This document shows, one piece after another, positions 1 through 10,994 of a stretch of 40,780 bases of DNA. The notes under the pieces were generated by a model. It worked only from the letters and a program-made list of their open reading frames with translations. It was not told where the DNA came from and made no database searches. Within the stretch, counting starts at the first letter, position 1. Each line of letters opens with the position of its first letter. Origin of the DNA: Ideonella sp. B508-1 (GTDB lineage Bacteria > Pseudomonadota > Gammaproteobacteria > Burkholderiales > Burkholderiaceae_C); NCBI RefSeq assembly GCF_000333615.1, contig NZ_BADL01000106.1, forward strand, positions 1-40,780, written 5' to 3'. The position numbers were made by a program, and so were the translations under genes.

Positions 1-706
1 ACCTGGAAGCCCCCTGCACGAAGGCGCCGAGCTGACCCTGCCCCCCCATTCCACCCGCCACATCCAGGTGCTGCGCCTGCAGCCCGGTGACGGCCTGACC
101 GTCTTCAACGGCGAGGGCGGCGAATGGGACGCCACCGTGACCCGCATGGGCCGTCAGGATGTGGACCTGCGCATCGGCGCGCACCAGCCTGGCGACTGCG
201 AGTTGGCCTGCCCAGTGACCATCGCCCTGGGCATGCCCGCCAACGAGCGCATGGACGCGCTGGTGGAGAAGGCCACCGAGCTGGGGGTGGCCGCCATCCA
301 GCCGCTGATGTGCGCGCGCTCGGTGCTCAAGCTCTCGGGCGACCGGGCCGAGAAGCGGCGCGCCCACTGGCAGGCGGTGGCCGTGGCGGCGGCCGAGCAG
401 AGCGGCCGCACCCGGGTGCCCACCGTGGCCCCCATCCTGGCGCTGGACCGCTGGCTGGCCGATGTCGGACCCACCACCGGCGCACGCCATGTGCTGAGCT
501 TTGCGGCCGATGCGGCCGGCCCCGCCACGCTGCTGCAGGCGCGCGGGCCGGTGCTGCTGCTGTCGGGCCCCGAAGGCGGGCTGGACCCGCGCGAGGAGGC
601 CCTGGCGCGTCAGGCCGGCTTCGCGCCGCTGAGCCTGGGCCCGCGGGTGCTGCGGGCCGACACCGCGCCGCTGGCCGCCCTGAGCCTGCTGGGCCTGGCC
701 GACTGA
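1..706 (+). CDS. rsmE: 16S rRNA (uracil-1498-N3)-methyltransferase RsmE, 5' end cut by window
   Basis: RsmE methylates N3 of U1498 in 16S rRNA of the 30S subunit, using S-adenosylmethionine, in the cytoplasm. The reading frame is open from base 2 through the stop at 704-706, and residues upstream of the GTG at 68 (ELTLPPHSTRHIQVLRLQPG) match the usual RsmE N-terminus, so the true start lies left of the window. The C-terminal SPOUT trefoil-knot motifs are present: LLLSGPEGGL near the middle of the C-terminal half and LGPRVLRADTAPLAAL at the end, where the family usually has LGxRILRxETA. The visible part is about 235 residues, so only a few residues are missing. The next gene follows after 130 bp on the same strand. 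Confidence 0.93.
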   Translation, partial: PGSPLHEGAELTLPPHSTRHIQVLRLQPGDGLTVFNGEGGEWDATVTRMGRQDVDLRIGAHQPGDCELACPVTIALGMPANERMDALVEKATELGVAAIQPLMCARSVLKLSGDRAEKRRAHWQAVAVAAAEQSGRTRVPTVAPILALDRWLADVGPTTGARHVLSFAADAAGPATLLQARGPVLLLSGPEGGLDPREEALARQAGFAPLSLGPRVLRADTAPLAALSLLGLAD

Positions 707-836
707 GCACCGTGGCGCCGGCTCCACGCCGGGCCCACCTTTCGCACGGTGCCCAAACGTCCCATCCCGATGGACGTGACAAGGTCATCGGGGCCGGTCA
801 TGCTGCGGGCTTCATCCCCACTGAAGGAGGAACACC

Positions 837-1265
837 ATGGGACTGCTGGATGCCGTGAGCGGCCTGCTGAACGAATCGACCGGCGGCGGCAACGCCCCGG
901 ACCTGATGTCCATCGCCAGCCAGCTTCTGGACAGCAACGCGCCGGGCGGTGGCCTGGCCGGTCTGGTGCAGCACTTCGAGCAGGGCGGCCTGGGCGAGGT
1001 GGTGGGCTCCTGGATCTCCAACGGCCAGAACCTGCCGATCAGCGCCGATCAGCTGCAATCCGCGCTGGGCAGCCATCCGGCGCTGGCCGGCCTGCTTCAG
1101 CAGGCCCAGGGACCGCAGGACCAGGCCCTGCTGGGCCAGCTGGCGCAGATGCTGCCGGAGCTGGTGAACAAGATGACCCCACAAGGCCAGCTGCCCGCCA
1201 CGGCCGCGGAATCGCCTGATCTGGGCAGCCTGCTGGGGGGCCTGAGCGGGCTGCTCAAGGGCTGA
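837..1265 (+). CDS. YidB-like (DUF937) family protein
   Basis: This 142-residue protein resembles the YidB/DUF937 family, whose biochemical role is unknown. It starts MGLLDAVSGLLN and contains the family's central block, roughly residues 55-80, with GSWISNGQNLPISADQL followed by an ALGS segment. It has no signal peptide, membrane segment or cysteines; the sequence is rich in Gly, Leu and Gln and probably helical. The start is well supported by a strong Shine-Dalgarno AAGGAGG about 7 nt before the ATG. It stands alone between rsmE and a chemoreceptor gene, and a perfect hairpin follows the stop. Confidence 0.85.
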   Translation: MGLLDAVSGLLNESTGGGNAPDLMSIASQLLDSNAPGGGLAGLVQHFEQGGLGEVVGSWISNGQNLPISADQLQSALGSHPALAGLLQQAQGPQDQALLGQLAQMLPELVNKMTPQGQLPATAAESPDLGSLLGGLSGLLKG

Positions 1266-1283
1266 AAAACGCCCCATCCGAAG

Positions 1284-1307
1284 GCACCGCGCTGACCAGC
1301 GCGGTGC
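1284..1307 (+). terminator. Hairpin downstream of the YidB-like gene
   Basis: Perfect 10-bp inverted repeat GCACCGCGCT / AGCGCGGTGC around a GACC tetraloop, 18 bp after the stop codon. There is no U-tract after it, so it is either a 3' mRNA-stabilising hairpin or a weak terminator. Confidence 0.5.
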
Positions 1308-1452
1308 ATGCCTGCCACCCCTTGGTGCCCTGCGTGAACTAGCCCACAGGAAGGCCATTATTCGACTCATGTAGTCGGGTTCCCGTTCCGATACTCCCGT
1401 GACCTCAAGGCGCGACAACGCGCCGATTCGTCACTGTTGTTGGGAGTTTTGG

Positions 1453-3018
1453 ATGAATTGGCTTTGGAAGTTCCGCATCGGAACCCGCCTGGCGCTGGCC
1501 TTCGGCGCCATGATCGCCCTGCTGCTGCTGATCTGCGCCTTCGGCGTCAGCAGCACCCGCACCCTGGCCCGGGACCTGGAGGCCACCGCCTCCCAGGACC
1601 TGGTCAGGCTCTCGCATGTGCAGGCCCTGGACAAGAACGCGAGCGTGATCGCGCAGGCTGCGCGCGAGCTGCTGCTGCTGGACGCCGCCGGCCCGATCAA
1701 GAAGCAGCGTGAGCTGATCCACCACAGCCTGGCCGACAACGACAGCCAGGTCCAGGCCCTGCAAGCCATGGGCGGGCCCGAGGCGCTGCGCCGCCAGATC
1801 GACGAGGTGGCCCGCCAGCGCACCGCCTTCGGTCAGGCCATCGCCAAGTACCTGGACACCCTGGAGAACGGCAGCCCGGACGATGCGCGCACCGCCCTGC
1901 TGGTGGACCTGCGGCCGACGCAGACCGGCTACGAAAAGATCCTGCATGCGCTGACCGACAGCGTGGAGGCCCAGGCCACCGAGCGGGCCACGATGGGCCA
2001 TCAGCTGGCGGCGGCCGACAGCCTGAAGATGATGGCCGGTGGCGCCGCCGCGGTGCTGCTGGCGGTGGTGGCCGCGGTGGCCATCACGCGCTCGATCAAG
2101 CTGCCGCTGAACCAGGCCGTGGAGGCCGCGCGCAGCATCCGGGAAGGCCATCTGGACCGGACGATCCAGGCCCGAGGCCAGGACGAGGTCGCCGACTTGC
2201 TGCGGGCCATCGCTGAGATGCAGGCCCACCTGCAGCAGGTCATCCTGTCCGTGCACCAGGCAGCCCGGGATGTGGCGGTGAGCACCAGCGAGATCGCCCA
2301 GGGCAATGCGGACCTGTCCGCCCGCACCGAGCAGGCCTCGGCCCATCTGCAGCAGACGGCCTCGGCCATGTCCAGCATCGCGTCCACCGTCTCCGAGGGC
2401 AGCCAGCGCGCCCGCGAGGCCTCCAGCGTGGCCAATCAGGCCCGGGCCTCGGTGGTGGCCGGTGGCGAGGCGGTGGACAGCCTGGTGGACACGATGAACC
2501 GCATCGCCGAGTCCAGCACCCGCATCAAGGACATCATCGGCGTGATCGACGGCATCGCCTTCCAGACCAACATCCTGGCGCTCAATGCCGCGGTGGAGGC
2601 CGCGCGGGCGGGCGAGCATGGCCGCGGCTTCGCCGTCGTGGCCAGCGAGGTACGCACTCTGGCCGCTCGCACCGGGGCGGCCGCCAAGGAGGTCAAGCAG
2701 CTCATCGACGACTCGGCGGAGAAGGTGGCCAGCGGCAACCAGACCGTCAGCGCGGTGGGCGAGCGCATCCGCGGCATCGTCAGCGAGGTGGTCAATGTGC
2801 GCGAGCTGATCGAGGTCGTCTCGCAGAGCGGCCACCAGCAGGAATCCGAGATCGGCCAGATCAACCAGCGGGTGTCGGGTCTGGATCAGAGCACCCAGCA
2901 GAACGCCACCCTGGTCGAGGAGCTCTCGGCCACCACCGAATCCCTGAAGTCCCACGCCGAGCGACTGGTCTCGACGGTGGAGTTCTTCCGTCTCGAATCG
3001 CAACCCGCCACAGCCTGA
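1453..3018 (+). CDS. Methyl-accepting chemotaxis protein
   Basis: A transmembrane chemoreceptor of 521 residues that would signal through CheW/CheA to the flagellar motor. The start is taken at ATG 1453, preceded by GGGAG; an 18-codon upstream extension is open but has no good ribosome site. Layout: a short basic N-terminus, TM1 at about residues 11-31, a helical periplasmic sensor domain of about 160 residues (four-helix-bundle type), TM2 at about 192-212, a HAMP domain at about 213-265, then the long coiled-coil signalling domain. The kinase-control tip reads FQTNILALNAAVEAARAGE near residue 370. The protein ends FFRLESQPATA, so there is no NWETF-type CheR/CheB tether. No che genes are nearby, so the ligand cannot be guessed. 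A small TonB-domain gene follows 14 nt later. Confidence 0.95.
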   Translation: MNWLWKFRIGTRLALAFGAMIALLLLICAFGVSSTRTLARDLEATASQDLVRLSHVQALDKNASVIAQAARELLLLDAAGPIKKQRELIHHSLADNDSQVQALQAMGGPEALRRQIDEVARQRTAFGQAIAKYLDTLENGSPDDARTALLVDLRPTQTGYEKILHALTDSVEAQATERATMGHQLAAADSLKMMAGGAAAVLLAVVAAVAITRSIKLPLNQAVEAARSIREGHLDRTIQARGQDEVADLLRAIAEMQAHLQQVILSVHQAARDVAVSTSEIAQGNADLSARTEQASAHLQQTASAMSSIASTVSEGSQRAREASSVANQARASVVAGGEAVDSLVDTMNRIAESSTRIKDIIGVIDGIAFQTNILALNAAVEAARAGEHGRGFAVVASEVRTLAARTGAAAKEVKQLIDDSAEKVASGNQTVSAVGERIRGIVSEVVNVRELIEVVSQSGHQQESEIGQINQRVSGLDQSTQQNATLVEELSATTESLKSHAERLVSTVEFFRLESQPATA

Positions 3019-3032
3019 AGGAGCACCGCCCG

Positions 3033-3361
3033 ATGAAGTCCCCCGTCCCCGTTGTTTCCCACGCCGGCCTGGCCCTGGTCACCAGCCTGCTGCTGGCCAC
3101 CGGCGCCCATGCCGACCCGAAGATCCTCAAGAAGGTCCCGCCGGACTTTCCGCAGGAGGCCCTGCGACGCAACGTGCCCAACGGCGTGCTGCAAACCCAG
3201 CTGGCCATCGACGGCCAGGGCAATGTGACCGACGTGAAGGTGGTCAACGCCTCGCCGCCGCCGGCCCGTGTCTTCAAGGATGCGGCGACCGAGGCGCTGA
3301 TGAAGTGGAAGTTCGAAGGCTCGGGCAAGCCCGACACCGCCGAGGTGAAGCTGGTCTTCTC

Positions 3362-3371
<10 letters not shown>
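3033..3371 (+). CDS. Secreted TonB C-terminal-domain protein
   Basis: A 112-residue protein made of a signal peptide (cleavage likely after ATGAHA, about residue 27) followed directly by a TonB C-terminal-like domain: PPDFPQEALRRNVPNGVLQTQ, then IDGQGNVTDVKVVNASPP and a final ALMKWKFEGSG. Genuine TonB has an N-terminal membrane anchor and a proline-rich spacer; both are missing here, so this is a free periplasmic domain rather than an energy transducer. A Shine-Dalgarno GAAGGAG precedes the ATG. It lies 14 nt after the chemoreceptor gene and may be cotranscribed. Its last 10 bases overlap the 3' end of the convergent RNA methyltransferase gene. Function unknown. Confidence 0.82.
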
Positions 3372-4683
<1,312 letters not shown>

Positions 4684-4687
<4 letters not shown>

Positions 4688-6201
4688 AGGGCCTTGCGGA
4701 GGTTGGCGGGCGCGATCTTCAGCGCTTCGCGGTACTTGGCCACGGTGCGGCGGGCCACCTGGATGCCCTGCTCTTCGAGCATGTCGGCGATCTGGCTGTC
4801 GGACAGCGGCTTCTTGGCGTCCTCGGCCGCCACGAACTGCTTGATCAGCGCGCGCACCGCGGTGCTGGAGGCGTTGCCGCCGGCATCGGTGTTGAGCGAG
4901 GAGCCGAAGAAATACTTCAGCTCGAAGGTGCCCTGTGGCGTGGCCATGTACTTGGCGGTGGTCACGCGCGAGATGGTGGATTCGTGCAGGCCCAGCTCGT
5001 CGGCGATCTCGCGCAGCACCAGTGGCTTCATGGCGATCTCGCCATGGGTGAAGAAGTTCTTCTGCCGCTCGACGATGGCCGCGCTCACCCGCAGGATGGT
5101 GTCGAAGCGCTGCTGGATGTTGCGGATGAACCAGCGCGCCTCCTGCAGCCGGGCCGACAGGTTGCCGCCGCCGCGCTGGCCGCGGATGGCCTGGGCGTAG
5201 AGGTCGGACACGCGCAGCTTGGGCATCACATCCGGGTTGAGCGTGGCCTTCCAGTTGCGGCCGGACTTCACGACGATGACGTCGGGCACGACGATCAGCT
5301 GTTCGGCCCGGGCGAAGGGCCGGCCGGGCTTGGGCTCGCAGGCGACGATCAGGGCCTGGGCGGCCTTGACGGTGGCCTCGTCGCAGCCGGTGGCCGCCGA
5401 AAGCTTCTTGATGTCCCGCCGGGCCAGCAGCTCCAGGTGGGCCGCTGCGATCTGCAGCGCGCAGGCACGGGCCGGGGAGGCGGCCCGCTGGCGCAGCTGC
5501 AGCGCCAGGCATTCGGACAGATTGGCCGCGCCGACGCCGGCCGGCTCCAGGCTCTGCAGCCACTTCAGGCCGCAACGCAGCTCGTCGAGCAGTTCCTCGC
5601 GGGCCTCCGGGTCGGTGAGGTCCAGCGAATCGGCAATGCGCTCGGCGATCTCCTCCAGCGTGCCGTCCAGGTAGCCGTCCTCGTCCAGTGATTCGATCAG
5701 GGCCAGCACGGCCGCGGCGTCGCGGTCGGCCAGGCGCATGCCGCTGAGCTGGTGGCGCAGGTGGTCCTGCAGCGTGGGGCCCAGGCCGGCTCGGTCCTGG
5801 GGCTCGAACTCGTCGTCGCCGCCGGTGGCGCTGCCGGTACCGGGCGTCTCGCGGATGCCGTCGAAGTCGTCGCCCTCGGTACCGTTCTCCCAGTCGTCGC
5901 GCTCGGTGGTGCCGAAGTCCGAAGCCTCCATGCCCGCGGGCTCGTCCGAGCCTTCGCCGCTGCCGCCGCTGTCTTCGTCCGACGCCGTCGAACTGCTGCT
6001 CGCGCTGGCGCGGTCGGCCAGGATCTGGTCCTCGAAGCTGCCCCGTTCCTCTTCCGGCTCCAGGAAGGGGTTCTGCTCGAGCATCTGCTCGACCTCCTGG
6101 TGCAGTTCCAGCGTGGACAGCTGCAGCAGGCGGATGGACTGCTGCAGCTGGGGCGTGAGCGCCAGATGCTGGGACAGGCGGACCTGCAGGGTGGGCTTCA
6201 T
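4684..6201 (-). CDS. rpoN: RNA polymerase sigma-54 factor RpoN
   Basis: Sigma-54 directs RNA polymerase to -24/-12 promoters and needs AAA+ activators for open-complex formation. The 505-residue protein begins MKPTLQVRLSQHLALTPQLQ, the Gln/Leu-rich region I that contacts activators. An acidic region II follows (about residues 50-130, many Asp/Glu/Ser). The core-binding domain and helix-turn-helix come next (LGLHESTISRVTTAKY), and the RpoN box ARRTVAKYRE lies at about residues 483-492. The ATG at 6201 is the conserved start; a 32-codon upstream extension was rejected. It lies 10 bp after lptB and overlaps the methyltransferase start as ATGA, so lptA-lptB-rpoN-methyltransferase is probably one operon. 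Confidence 0.97.
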
Positions 6202-6211
6202 GACTGCGGGC

Positions 6212-6976
6212 TCACATCCTGAAGTGTTCGCCGAGGTAGACCCGGCGCACGTCCGGGTTCTCGATGATCTGCTGCGGCGTGCCCTCGGCCAGCACATCGC
6301 CCTGGCTGATGATGTAGGCCCGGTCGCAGATGCCCAGGGTCTCGCGCACGTTGTGGTCGGTGATGAGCACGCCGATGCCGCGCGCCTTGAGGAAGCTGAT
6401 GATGCGCTGGATCTCGATCACCGCGATCGGGTCCACGCCGGCAAAGGGCTCGTCCAGCAGGATGAAGCGCGGCTGGGTGGCCAAGGCGCGGGCGATCTCC
6501 ACCCGGCGCCGTTCGCCACCCGAGAGGGCCGGCGCCGGCGTGTCGCGCAGGCCGGTCAGGCTCAGGTCGCTCAGCAGCTGGTCGAGCTGGCGCTGGATGG
6601 ACTCGGCCTTGAGCGGCTTGCCGCGCTCGTCGGTCTGCAGCTCCAGCACCGCGCGGATGTTCTCGTCCACCGTGAGCTTGCGGAAGATCGAGGCTTCCTG
6701 CGGCAGGTAGGACAGGCCCAGGCGCGAACGCTGGTGGATGGGCATGCGCTCCACCGGGGTGCCGTCGATGGTGATCTGACCGTCGTCGCAGCGCACCAGG
6801 CCCACGACCATGTAGAAGGTGGTGGTCTTGCCCGCGCCGTTGGGGCCCAGCAGGCCCACCACCTCGCCGGCGGACACGGACAGGTGCACGCTCTTGACCA
6901 CGGTGCGGGCACCGTAGGTCTTGCGCAGGCCGGTGGCCTCCAGGCGGCTCTGCGCCGTCAGAACGGGACCGCTCAC
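6212..6976 (-). CDS. lptB: LPS export ABC transporter ATPase LptB
   Basis: LptB is the cytoplasmic ATPase that, with LptF and LptG, extracts lipopolysaccharide from the inner membrane and drives it through LptC-LptA to the LptDE outer-membrane translocon. The 254-residue protein has Walker A GPNGAGKTT (about residues 44-52), the Q-loop LSYLPQEASIFRKLT, signature ALSGGERRR, Walker B RFILLDEPFAG and the H-loop Asp/His region LITDHNVRET. The ATG at 6976 overlaps the lptA stop as ATGA, and rpoN follows 10 bp downstream: the widespread lptA-lptB-rpoN arrangement. lptC lies 17 kb away in this window. Confidence 0.97.
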   Translation of the reverse strand: MSGPVLTAQSRLEATGLRKTYGARTVVKSVHLSVSAGEVVGLLGPNGAGKTTTFYMVVGLVRCDDGQITIDGTPVERMPIHQRSRLGLSYLPQEASIFRKLTVDENIRAVLELQTDERGKPLKAESIQRQLDQLLSDLSLTGLRDTPAPALSGGERRRVEIARALATQPRFILLDEPFAGVDPIAVIEIQRIISFLKARGIGVLITDHNVRETLGICDRAYIISQGDVLAEGTPQQIIENPDVRRVYLGEHFRM

Positions 6977-7602
6977 TGACCCGCCCCCGCCGCACTGGCC
7001 CCGCTGCTCGCCGCCGAGGCCGCCGCCGGTGCGGAGGCGCTGCGCGGCGTGAACACCAGCCGCACCTTGCCCGGCACCACCCCGGGCTTCACCGTGGGGG
7101 CTTCGCCGTCGAAGATGACCGTGTCCACCTTCTGGTCGTAGGTGATGATGGCGCCGCTGGCCTCGTCGGTCACGACGCCGGCCCGGCGCATGCGCAGCCA
7201 GGCATTGCCCAGGAACTTCACCTTCTCGGTGGCACCGTCGTATTCGATGCGGTCGGCCTGGGCCTCGATGAATTCGTTGTCGCGGTCACGCTTCTGGCGG
7301 AAGGTGGCCTGCTGGCTGGGCCAGCTGTAGGCCACCGCGTTGTAGACCCCGTCCTGCGGCTCGCGCACCTCGACCCGATCGGCGCGGATCAGCATGGACC
7401 CCTGGGCGATGCTGACATTGCCGCTGACCACGGTGAGCTTGCGGGCCAGGTCCACCTGGGCGCTCTGCTTGCCGTCGCTTTCCACCACCAGGGGCTGCTG
7501 GCGGTCGGCCTTCTCGGCGTGCACGGCCGGACCCATCCCCACCAGGAGGGTGAACAGGGCCAGAGCGGAGGAATGGCGACGCAGCGGCATGGTTATCGGC
7601 AT
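6973..7602 (-). CDS. lptA: LPS transport periplasmic protein LptA
   Basis: LptA forms the periplasmic bridge that passes LPS from LptC to LptD. The 209-residue precursor has a signal peptide (basic MPLRRHSS, hydrophobic ALALFTLLVGMG, cleavage near AVHA) and an OstA-type beta-jellyroll domain with repeats such as VVSGNVSIAQGSMLIRADRV and KVKFLGNAWLRM. The last 25 or so residues are an Ala/Ser-rich low-complexity tail. Translation may start at ATG 7602 or ATG 7590; neither has a clear Shine-Dalgarno. The stop overlaps the lptB start. Its usual upstream partner lptC is absent; dsbA lies there instead, 133 bp away. Confidence 0.95.
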   Translation of the reverse strand: MPITMPLRRHSSALALFTLLVGMGPAVHAEKADRQQPLVVESDGKQSAQVDLARKLTVVSGNVSIAQGSMLIRADRVEVREPQDGVYNAVAYSWPSQQATFRQKRDRDNEFIEAQADRIEYDGATEKVKFLGNAWLRMRRAGVVTDEASGAIITYDQKVDTVIFDGEAPTVKPGVVPGKVRLVFTPRSASAPAAASAASSGASAAGAGQ

Positions 7603-7616
7603 GAAAATTGCAGATC

Positions 7617-7622
7617 ATTCTA
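7617..7622 (-). promoter_or_regulatory. Candidate -10 element before lptA
   Basis: On the minus strand TAGAAT lies 14 bp before the lptA ATG at 7602. It is a good sigma-70 -10 match, but no clear -35 is visible 16-18 bp upstream. It would give a very short leader for the 7602 start, which favours ATG 7590. Tentative. Confidence 0.3.
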
Positions 7623-7735
7623 CGACGCCCACTGCGCGCTGCGGCAGATGCCTTGCGACCCGAGCAACGCGCTGGGGAACGGCCCGAAAGACTTGACCTG
7701 CGACCCCGAATGGGGCCTGCAGGCCGCGCACAACG

Positions 7736-8380
7736 TCAGCCCAGGTTCTTGGCGACCTGCGCGATGAGCATGTCGGCGGTGGCGTAGAGCCGGGGCTCGC
7801 TGCCCGTCATGGCCGCCGAGGTGGTGAAGCGCCCCTGGATGCCCAGAGTGGGCACGCCGTCGATCTTGTAGCCCTGGGCCAGGGCCTTGGCCTGGCGCAG
7901 CTTGCCCTCGACGGTGAAGGACTTCATGGTCTGCACCACCTTCTGGCCGTCCAGGCCCTGGGCGGTGAAGAAGGCCGCCACGTCAGCGTCCTTGTCCAGG
8001 CGCTGGTGCTGCACGTGGATGGCGGCGAAGACCTTGGTGTGGAAGGCCTCGACCTTGCCCATCAGCTCCAGCGCGTAATAGATGCGGGCGTGGTAGCTGT
8101 GCATGGGGCTGAAGGTGGCCGCCACGCGCTCGAAGTGGACGTTGGGCGGCAGGCGCTTGACCCAGGCCTCCAGCGAGGGCTCCAGCGCATTGCAGTGGGG
8201 GCAGCCGTACCAGAAGAACTCGACCACCTCGACCTTGCCCGTGGGCGCCATGGGCACCGGCGGCGAGACGCGCTGGAAGTCCTTGCCTTCCACGGGCGCG
8301 CCTTGCGCCAGGGCCGGGCCGCTCAGGGACAGGAGCCCGGCCAGACCGGCCAGGTGCAGGGGGAAATCACGCCGATTCAT
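7736..8380 (-). CDS. dsbA: Periplasmic thiol:disulfide interchange protein DsbA
   Basis: DsbA oxidises cysteine pairs in exported proteins and is reoxidised by DsbB. The 214-residue precursor has a signal peptide (MNRRDFPLHLAGLAGLLSLS, cleavage near ALAQG). A thioredoxin fold follows, with the active site CPHC in EFFWYGCPHCNALEP and the cis-proline loop DGVPTLGIQG near residue 180. The inserted helical domain contains HVQHQRLDKDADVAAFF. The context argS, SPOR protein, dsbA on the same strand is typical of Burkholderiales; the SPOR gene stop lies 55 bp upstream. The Shine-Dalgarno is weak (AAGGA). Confidence 0.95.
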   Translation of the reverse strand: MNRRDFPLHLAGLAGLLSLSGPALAQGAPVEGKDFQRVSPPVPMAPTGKVEVVEFFWYGCPHCNALEPSLEAWVKRLPPNVHFERVAATFSPMHSYHARIYYALELMGKVEAFHTKVFAAIHVQHQRLDKDADVAAFFTAQGLDGQKVVQTMKSFTVEGKLRQAKALAQGYKIDGVPTLGIQGRFTTSAAMTGSEPRLYATADMLIAQVAKNLG

Positions 8381-8435
8381 CGAGGGGAGTCCTTGTCAGA
8401 GAAGGGGCGTCGCTGCCACCGCCACGCCCGGTGTT

Positions 8436-9173
8436 TCAGGGCTGGGCCTTGCTGCGCTCGACCCGCACCAGGGCGGAATCCATGCCCGCGCCCTTGAGCC
8501 GGTCCTGCTGGCGCTCGGCCTCGTCCCGGTTGTCGTAGGGCCCCAGGCGGACCCGGTAGACATTGCGGCCGGCCTGCTCGCGCTCGGACACCTTGGCCAC
8601 CAGGCCCTGCATGGCCAGGCGGGCGCGCTGCTGCTCGGCATCGTTGGCGTTGGAATAGGCCCCGGCCTGGACGAAGTAGACGAAGGGATCCGCACCAGCC
8701 GCTGCCGGTTCCGCGGGCTTGTCGGCATGGGCGGCCGCCACCGGCGCCCCCGACAGGATGGCCGCCGGATCACGCTTGGACTTGGCTTCAGCAGGGGCCG
8801 GGGCCGGCGCGGCAGCCGAGGCGGCCTTGGGCGCGGACGCCGACTTGCCCACCACGGCCACCGGCACCGGCGAGGACGCGCCGCCCACATAGGGCAGCGG
8901 CGCGCTGGCGGGCTCGGAAGCCGCCATCACCGGGCGGGGCGCCTGCTTGCCGGCCAGGCCGGCATTGGGGTCCCAGGTCTTGAGCTTCTCGGCCTCCTGG
9001 GCCTCCTGCTCGGGCGTGCGGTGACCCACCTTGTCCATGAAGGGCACCGGCACCTTGGCGATGTAGAGCGCCACCCCCAGGGCGATGGCCAGGCCCACCA
9101 GCAGGCCGACGATCATGCCCAGGACAAAACCACCCCGCTGTGCCTGCCGACGGGCACCGCTGCCGAGCTTCAT
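8436..9173 (-). CDS. SPOR-domain cell-division-type membrane protein (FtsN-like)
   Basis: A 245-residue bitopic inner-membrane protein. A short basic cytoplasmic start ([15 protein letters not shown]) is followed by one membrane helix at about residues 16-39 ([20 protein letters not shown]). Then comes an Ala/Pro-rich periplasmic linker, and a SPOR domain at about residues 165-240 beginning [12 protein letters not shown] and containing [20 protein letters not shown] domains bind denuded septal peptidoglycan, so a division-related role like FtsN is likely but not proved. The start ATG overlaps the argS stop as ATGA, indicating coupled translation. Confidence 0.9.
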   Translation of the reverse strand: MKLGSGARRQAQRGGFVLGMIVGLLVGLAIALGVALYIAKVPVPFMDKVGHRTPEQEAQEAEKLKTWDPNAGLAGKQAPRPVMAASEPASAPLPYVGGASSPVPVAVVGKSASAPKAASAAAPAPAPAEAKSKRDPAAILSGAPVAAAHADKPAEPAAAGADPFVYFVQAGAYSNANDAEQQRARLAMQGLVAKVSEREQAGRNVYRVRLGPYDNRDEAERQQDRLKGAGMDSALVRVERSKAQP

Positions 9174-10870
9174 GCGTTCTCCTGTTGTTCCGCGCGAACC
9201 ATGGATTCTGGAGCGCTCACGCCCAGCACCGCCAGCGCGTTGCGCAGCACGTGGCGCGTGGCCGACAGCAGGGCCAGGCGGGCTTGCGCCAGGGCCTTGT
9301 CCTCCACCAGGAAGCGCTCAGCCGCGTAGTAGCTGTGGAAGGCCGCGGCCAGGTCACGCACGTAGAAGGCCACGTCGTGCGGGGCCAGCGAGGCCGCCGC
9401 CGAGCTGAGCATCTCGGGATACTCGGCCAGCTTGAGCATCAGCGCCAGCTCGGCCGGCGCGGTCAGCAGCGTCAGGTCGGCACCTTCGGGCGACAGGCCC
9501 TGGGCCGCGCCCTGGGCCAGCACCGAGCAGATGCGGGCATGGGCGTACTGGACGTAGAACACCGGGTTCTCGTCGTTCTGCTTGAGCGCCAGGTCGATGT
9601 CGAAGGTGAACTCGGTGTCGGCCTTGCGGCTGATCAGGAAGAAGCGCACCGCGTCGCGGCTGGTCCAGTCGATCAGGTCGCGCAGCGTGACATAGCTGCC
9701 CGCGCGCTTGCTGATCTTGACCTCGGCGCCGTTGCGCATCACCCGCACCATGGTGTTGAGCACGTAGTCGGGGTAGCCCTGGGGGATGCCCAGGCCCACG
9801 CCCTGCAGGCCGGCGCGCACCCGGGCGATGGTGCCGTGGTGGTCGGTACCCTGGCAGTTGATGACCTTGGTGAAGCCGCGCTCCCACTTGGCGATGTGGT
9901 AGGCCACGTCCGGCACGAAGTAGGTGAAGGAGCCGTCGGTCTTGCGCATGACCCGGTCCTTGTCGTCCCCGTCGTCGGTGGAGCGCAGCCACAGCGCACC
10001 ATCCTTCTCGTAGGTCTTGCCCGCGGCGATCAGCGCGTTGACGGTCTTCTCGACCCGGCCGCTGGTGTAGAGGCTGGACTCCAGGTAGTAGTTGTCGAAC
10101 TGCACGCTGAAGGCCTGCAGATCCAGGTCCTGCTCGTGGCGCAGGTAGGCCACGGCGAACTGGCGGATGCCGTCCAGATCGTCCGGATCACCGGAGGCGG
10201 TGAACTCGCGGTCGTCGGCCTTGACCGTCTTCTTGGCCAGGAAATCGGCGGCGATGTCGGCAATGTAGTCGCCGTTGTAGGCACTTTCGGGCCAATCGGC
10301 GTCACCGGGCTTGAGGCCCTTGATGCGGCACTGGGTGGAATTGGCCAGCGTGGCGATCTGCACGCCCGCGTCGTTGTAATAGAACTCGCGGGTGACGTCC
10401 CAGCCCTGGGTCTGGAACAGGTGGCACAGGCTGTCGCCCAGCGCGCCCTGGCGGGCATGGCCCACGTGCAGCGGGCCGGTGGGGTTGGCCGAGACGAACT
10501 CCACCATCAGCTTCTGGCCGTTGGCGGGCTGGCGGCCGAAGGACTCAGGCGCGGCCAGCACCTCGGCCACCACGGCCTGCTTGGCCGCCGGCGCCAGGCG
10601 CAGGTTGATGAAACCCGGGCCGGCGATCTCGAGCGCGGACACCCAGCGCTCGAAGGCCGGCTGGGCCTTGAGCGCGGCCACCAGCTGCTCGGCCACGGCA
10701 CGGGGGTTGGAACGCAGCGGCTTGGCCAGCTGCATCGCCACGGTGATGGCCAGGTCGCCATGGGCGGCCTGCTTGGGCGATTCGAATTGGGGGGTGAGGG
10801 CGGCGTCAGGGGCCAGCTGCGCGACCGCAGCGGCCAGCGCGCGCTGGAGCTCTGCCTTGGCTTGGATCAT
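9170..10870 (-). CDS. argS: Arginyl-tRNA synthetase
   Basis: Class I aminoacyl-tRNA synthetase charging tRNA-Arg; 566 residues, the usual length. Visible are the N-terminal additional domain (first 100 or so residues), the HIGH-type motif in [20 protein letters not shown], the KMSKS-equivalent in [17 protein letters not shown], and the C-terminal DALR anticodon-binding domain ([13 protein letters not shown] and a helical end). The start ATG at 10870 is followed by [18 protein letters not shown], a typical ArgRS start. It heads the argS-SPOR coupled pair and diverges from the kinase gene, with 124 bp between the two starts. Confidence 0.97.
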   Translation of the reverse strand: MIQAKAELQRALAAAVAQLAPDAALTPQFESPKQAAHGDLAITVAMQLAKPLRSNPRAVAEQLVAALKAQPAFERWVSALEIAGPGFINLRLAPAAKQAVVAEVLAAPESFGRQPANGQKLMVEFVSANPTGPLHVGHARQGALGDSLCHLFQTQGWDVTREFYYNDAGVQIATLANSTQCRIKGLKPGDADWPESAYNGDYIADIAADFLAKKTVKADDREFTASGDPDDLDGIRQFAVAYLRHEQDLDLQAFSVQFDNYYLESSLYTSGRVEKTVNALIAAGKTYEKDGALWLRSTDDGDDKDRVMRKTDGSFTYFVPDVAYHIAKWERGFTKVINCQGTDHHGTIARVRAGLQGVGLGIPQGYPDYVLNTMVRVMRNGAEVKISKRAGSYVTLRDLIDWTSRDAVRFFLISRKADTEFTFDIDLALKQNDENPVFYVQYAHARICSVLAQGAAQGLSPEGADLTLLTAPAELALMLKLAEYPEMLSSAAASLAPHDVAFYVRDLAAAFHSYYAAERFLVEDKALAQARLALLSATRHVLRNALAVLGVSAPESMVRAEQQENA

Positions 10871-10994
10871 GGGCGGATTCTAAGGTTGCGCCTGCCGAAA
10901 AGCCGGGCGGGGACCGCTCTGTTCCAGCGCTGGCCCTGTCCAGGTGCTGGCACAGTAGGATCTCTCGAACGACCGTCCCCCCGGGCGTGTGCCC

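Noticed and set aside
1320-1452. Flagellar sigma-28-type promoter before the chemoreceptor (CCGATAC near 1387)
   Set aside because: The -10-like CCGATA has no TAAA at the expected distance; too weak to list.
1405-3003. 532-codon frame antisense to the chemoreceptor
   Set aside because: Mirror of codon bias in a strongly recognisable chemoreceptor gene; no domains.
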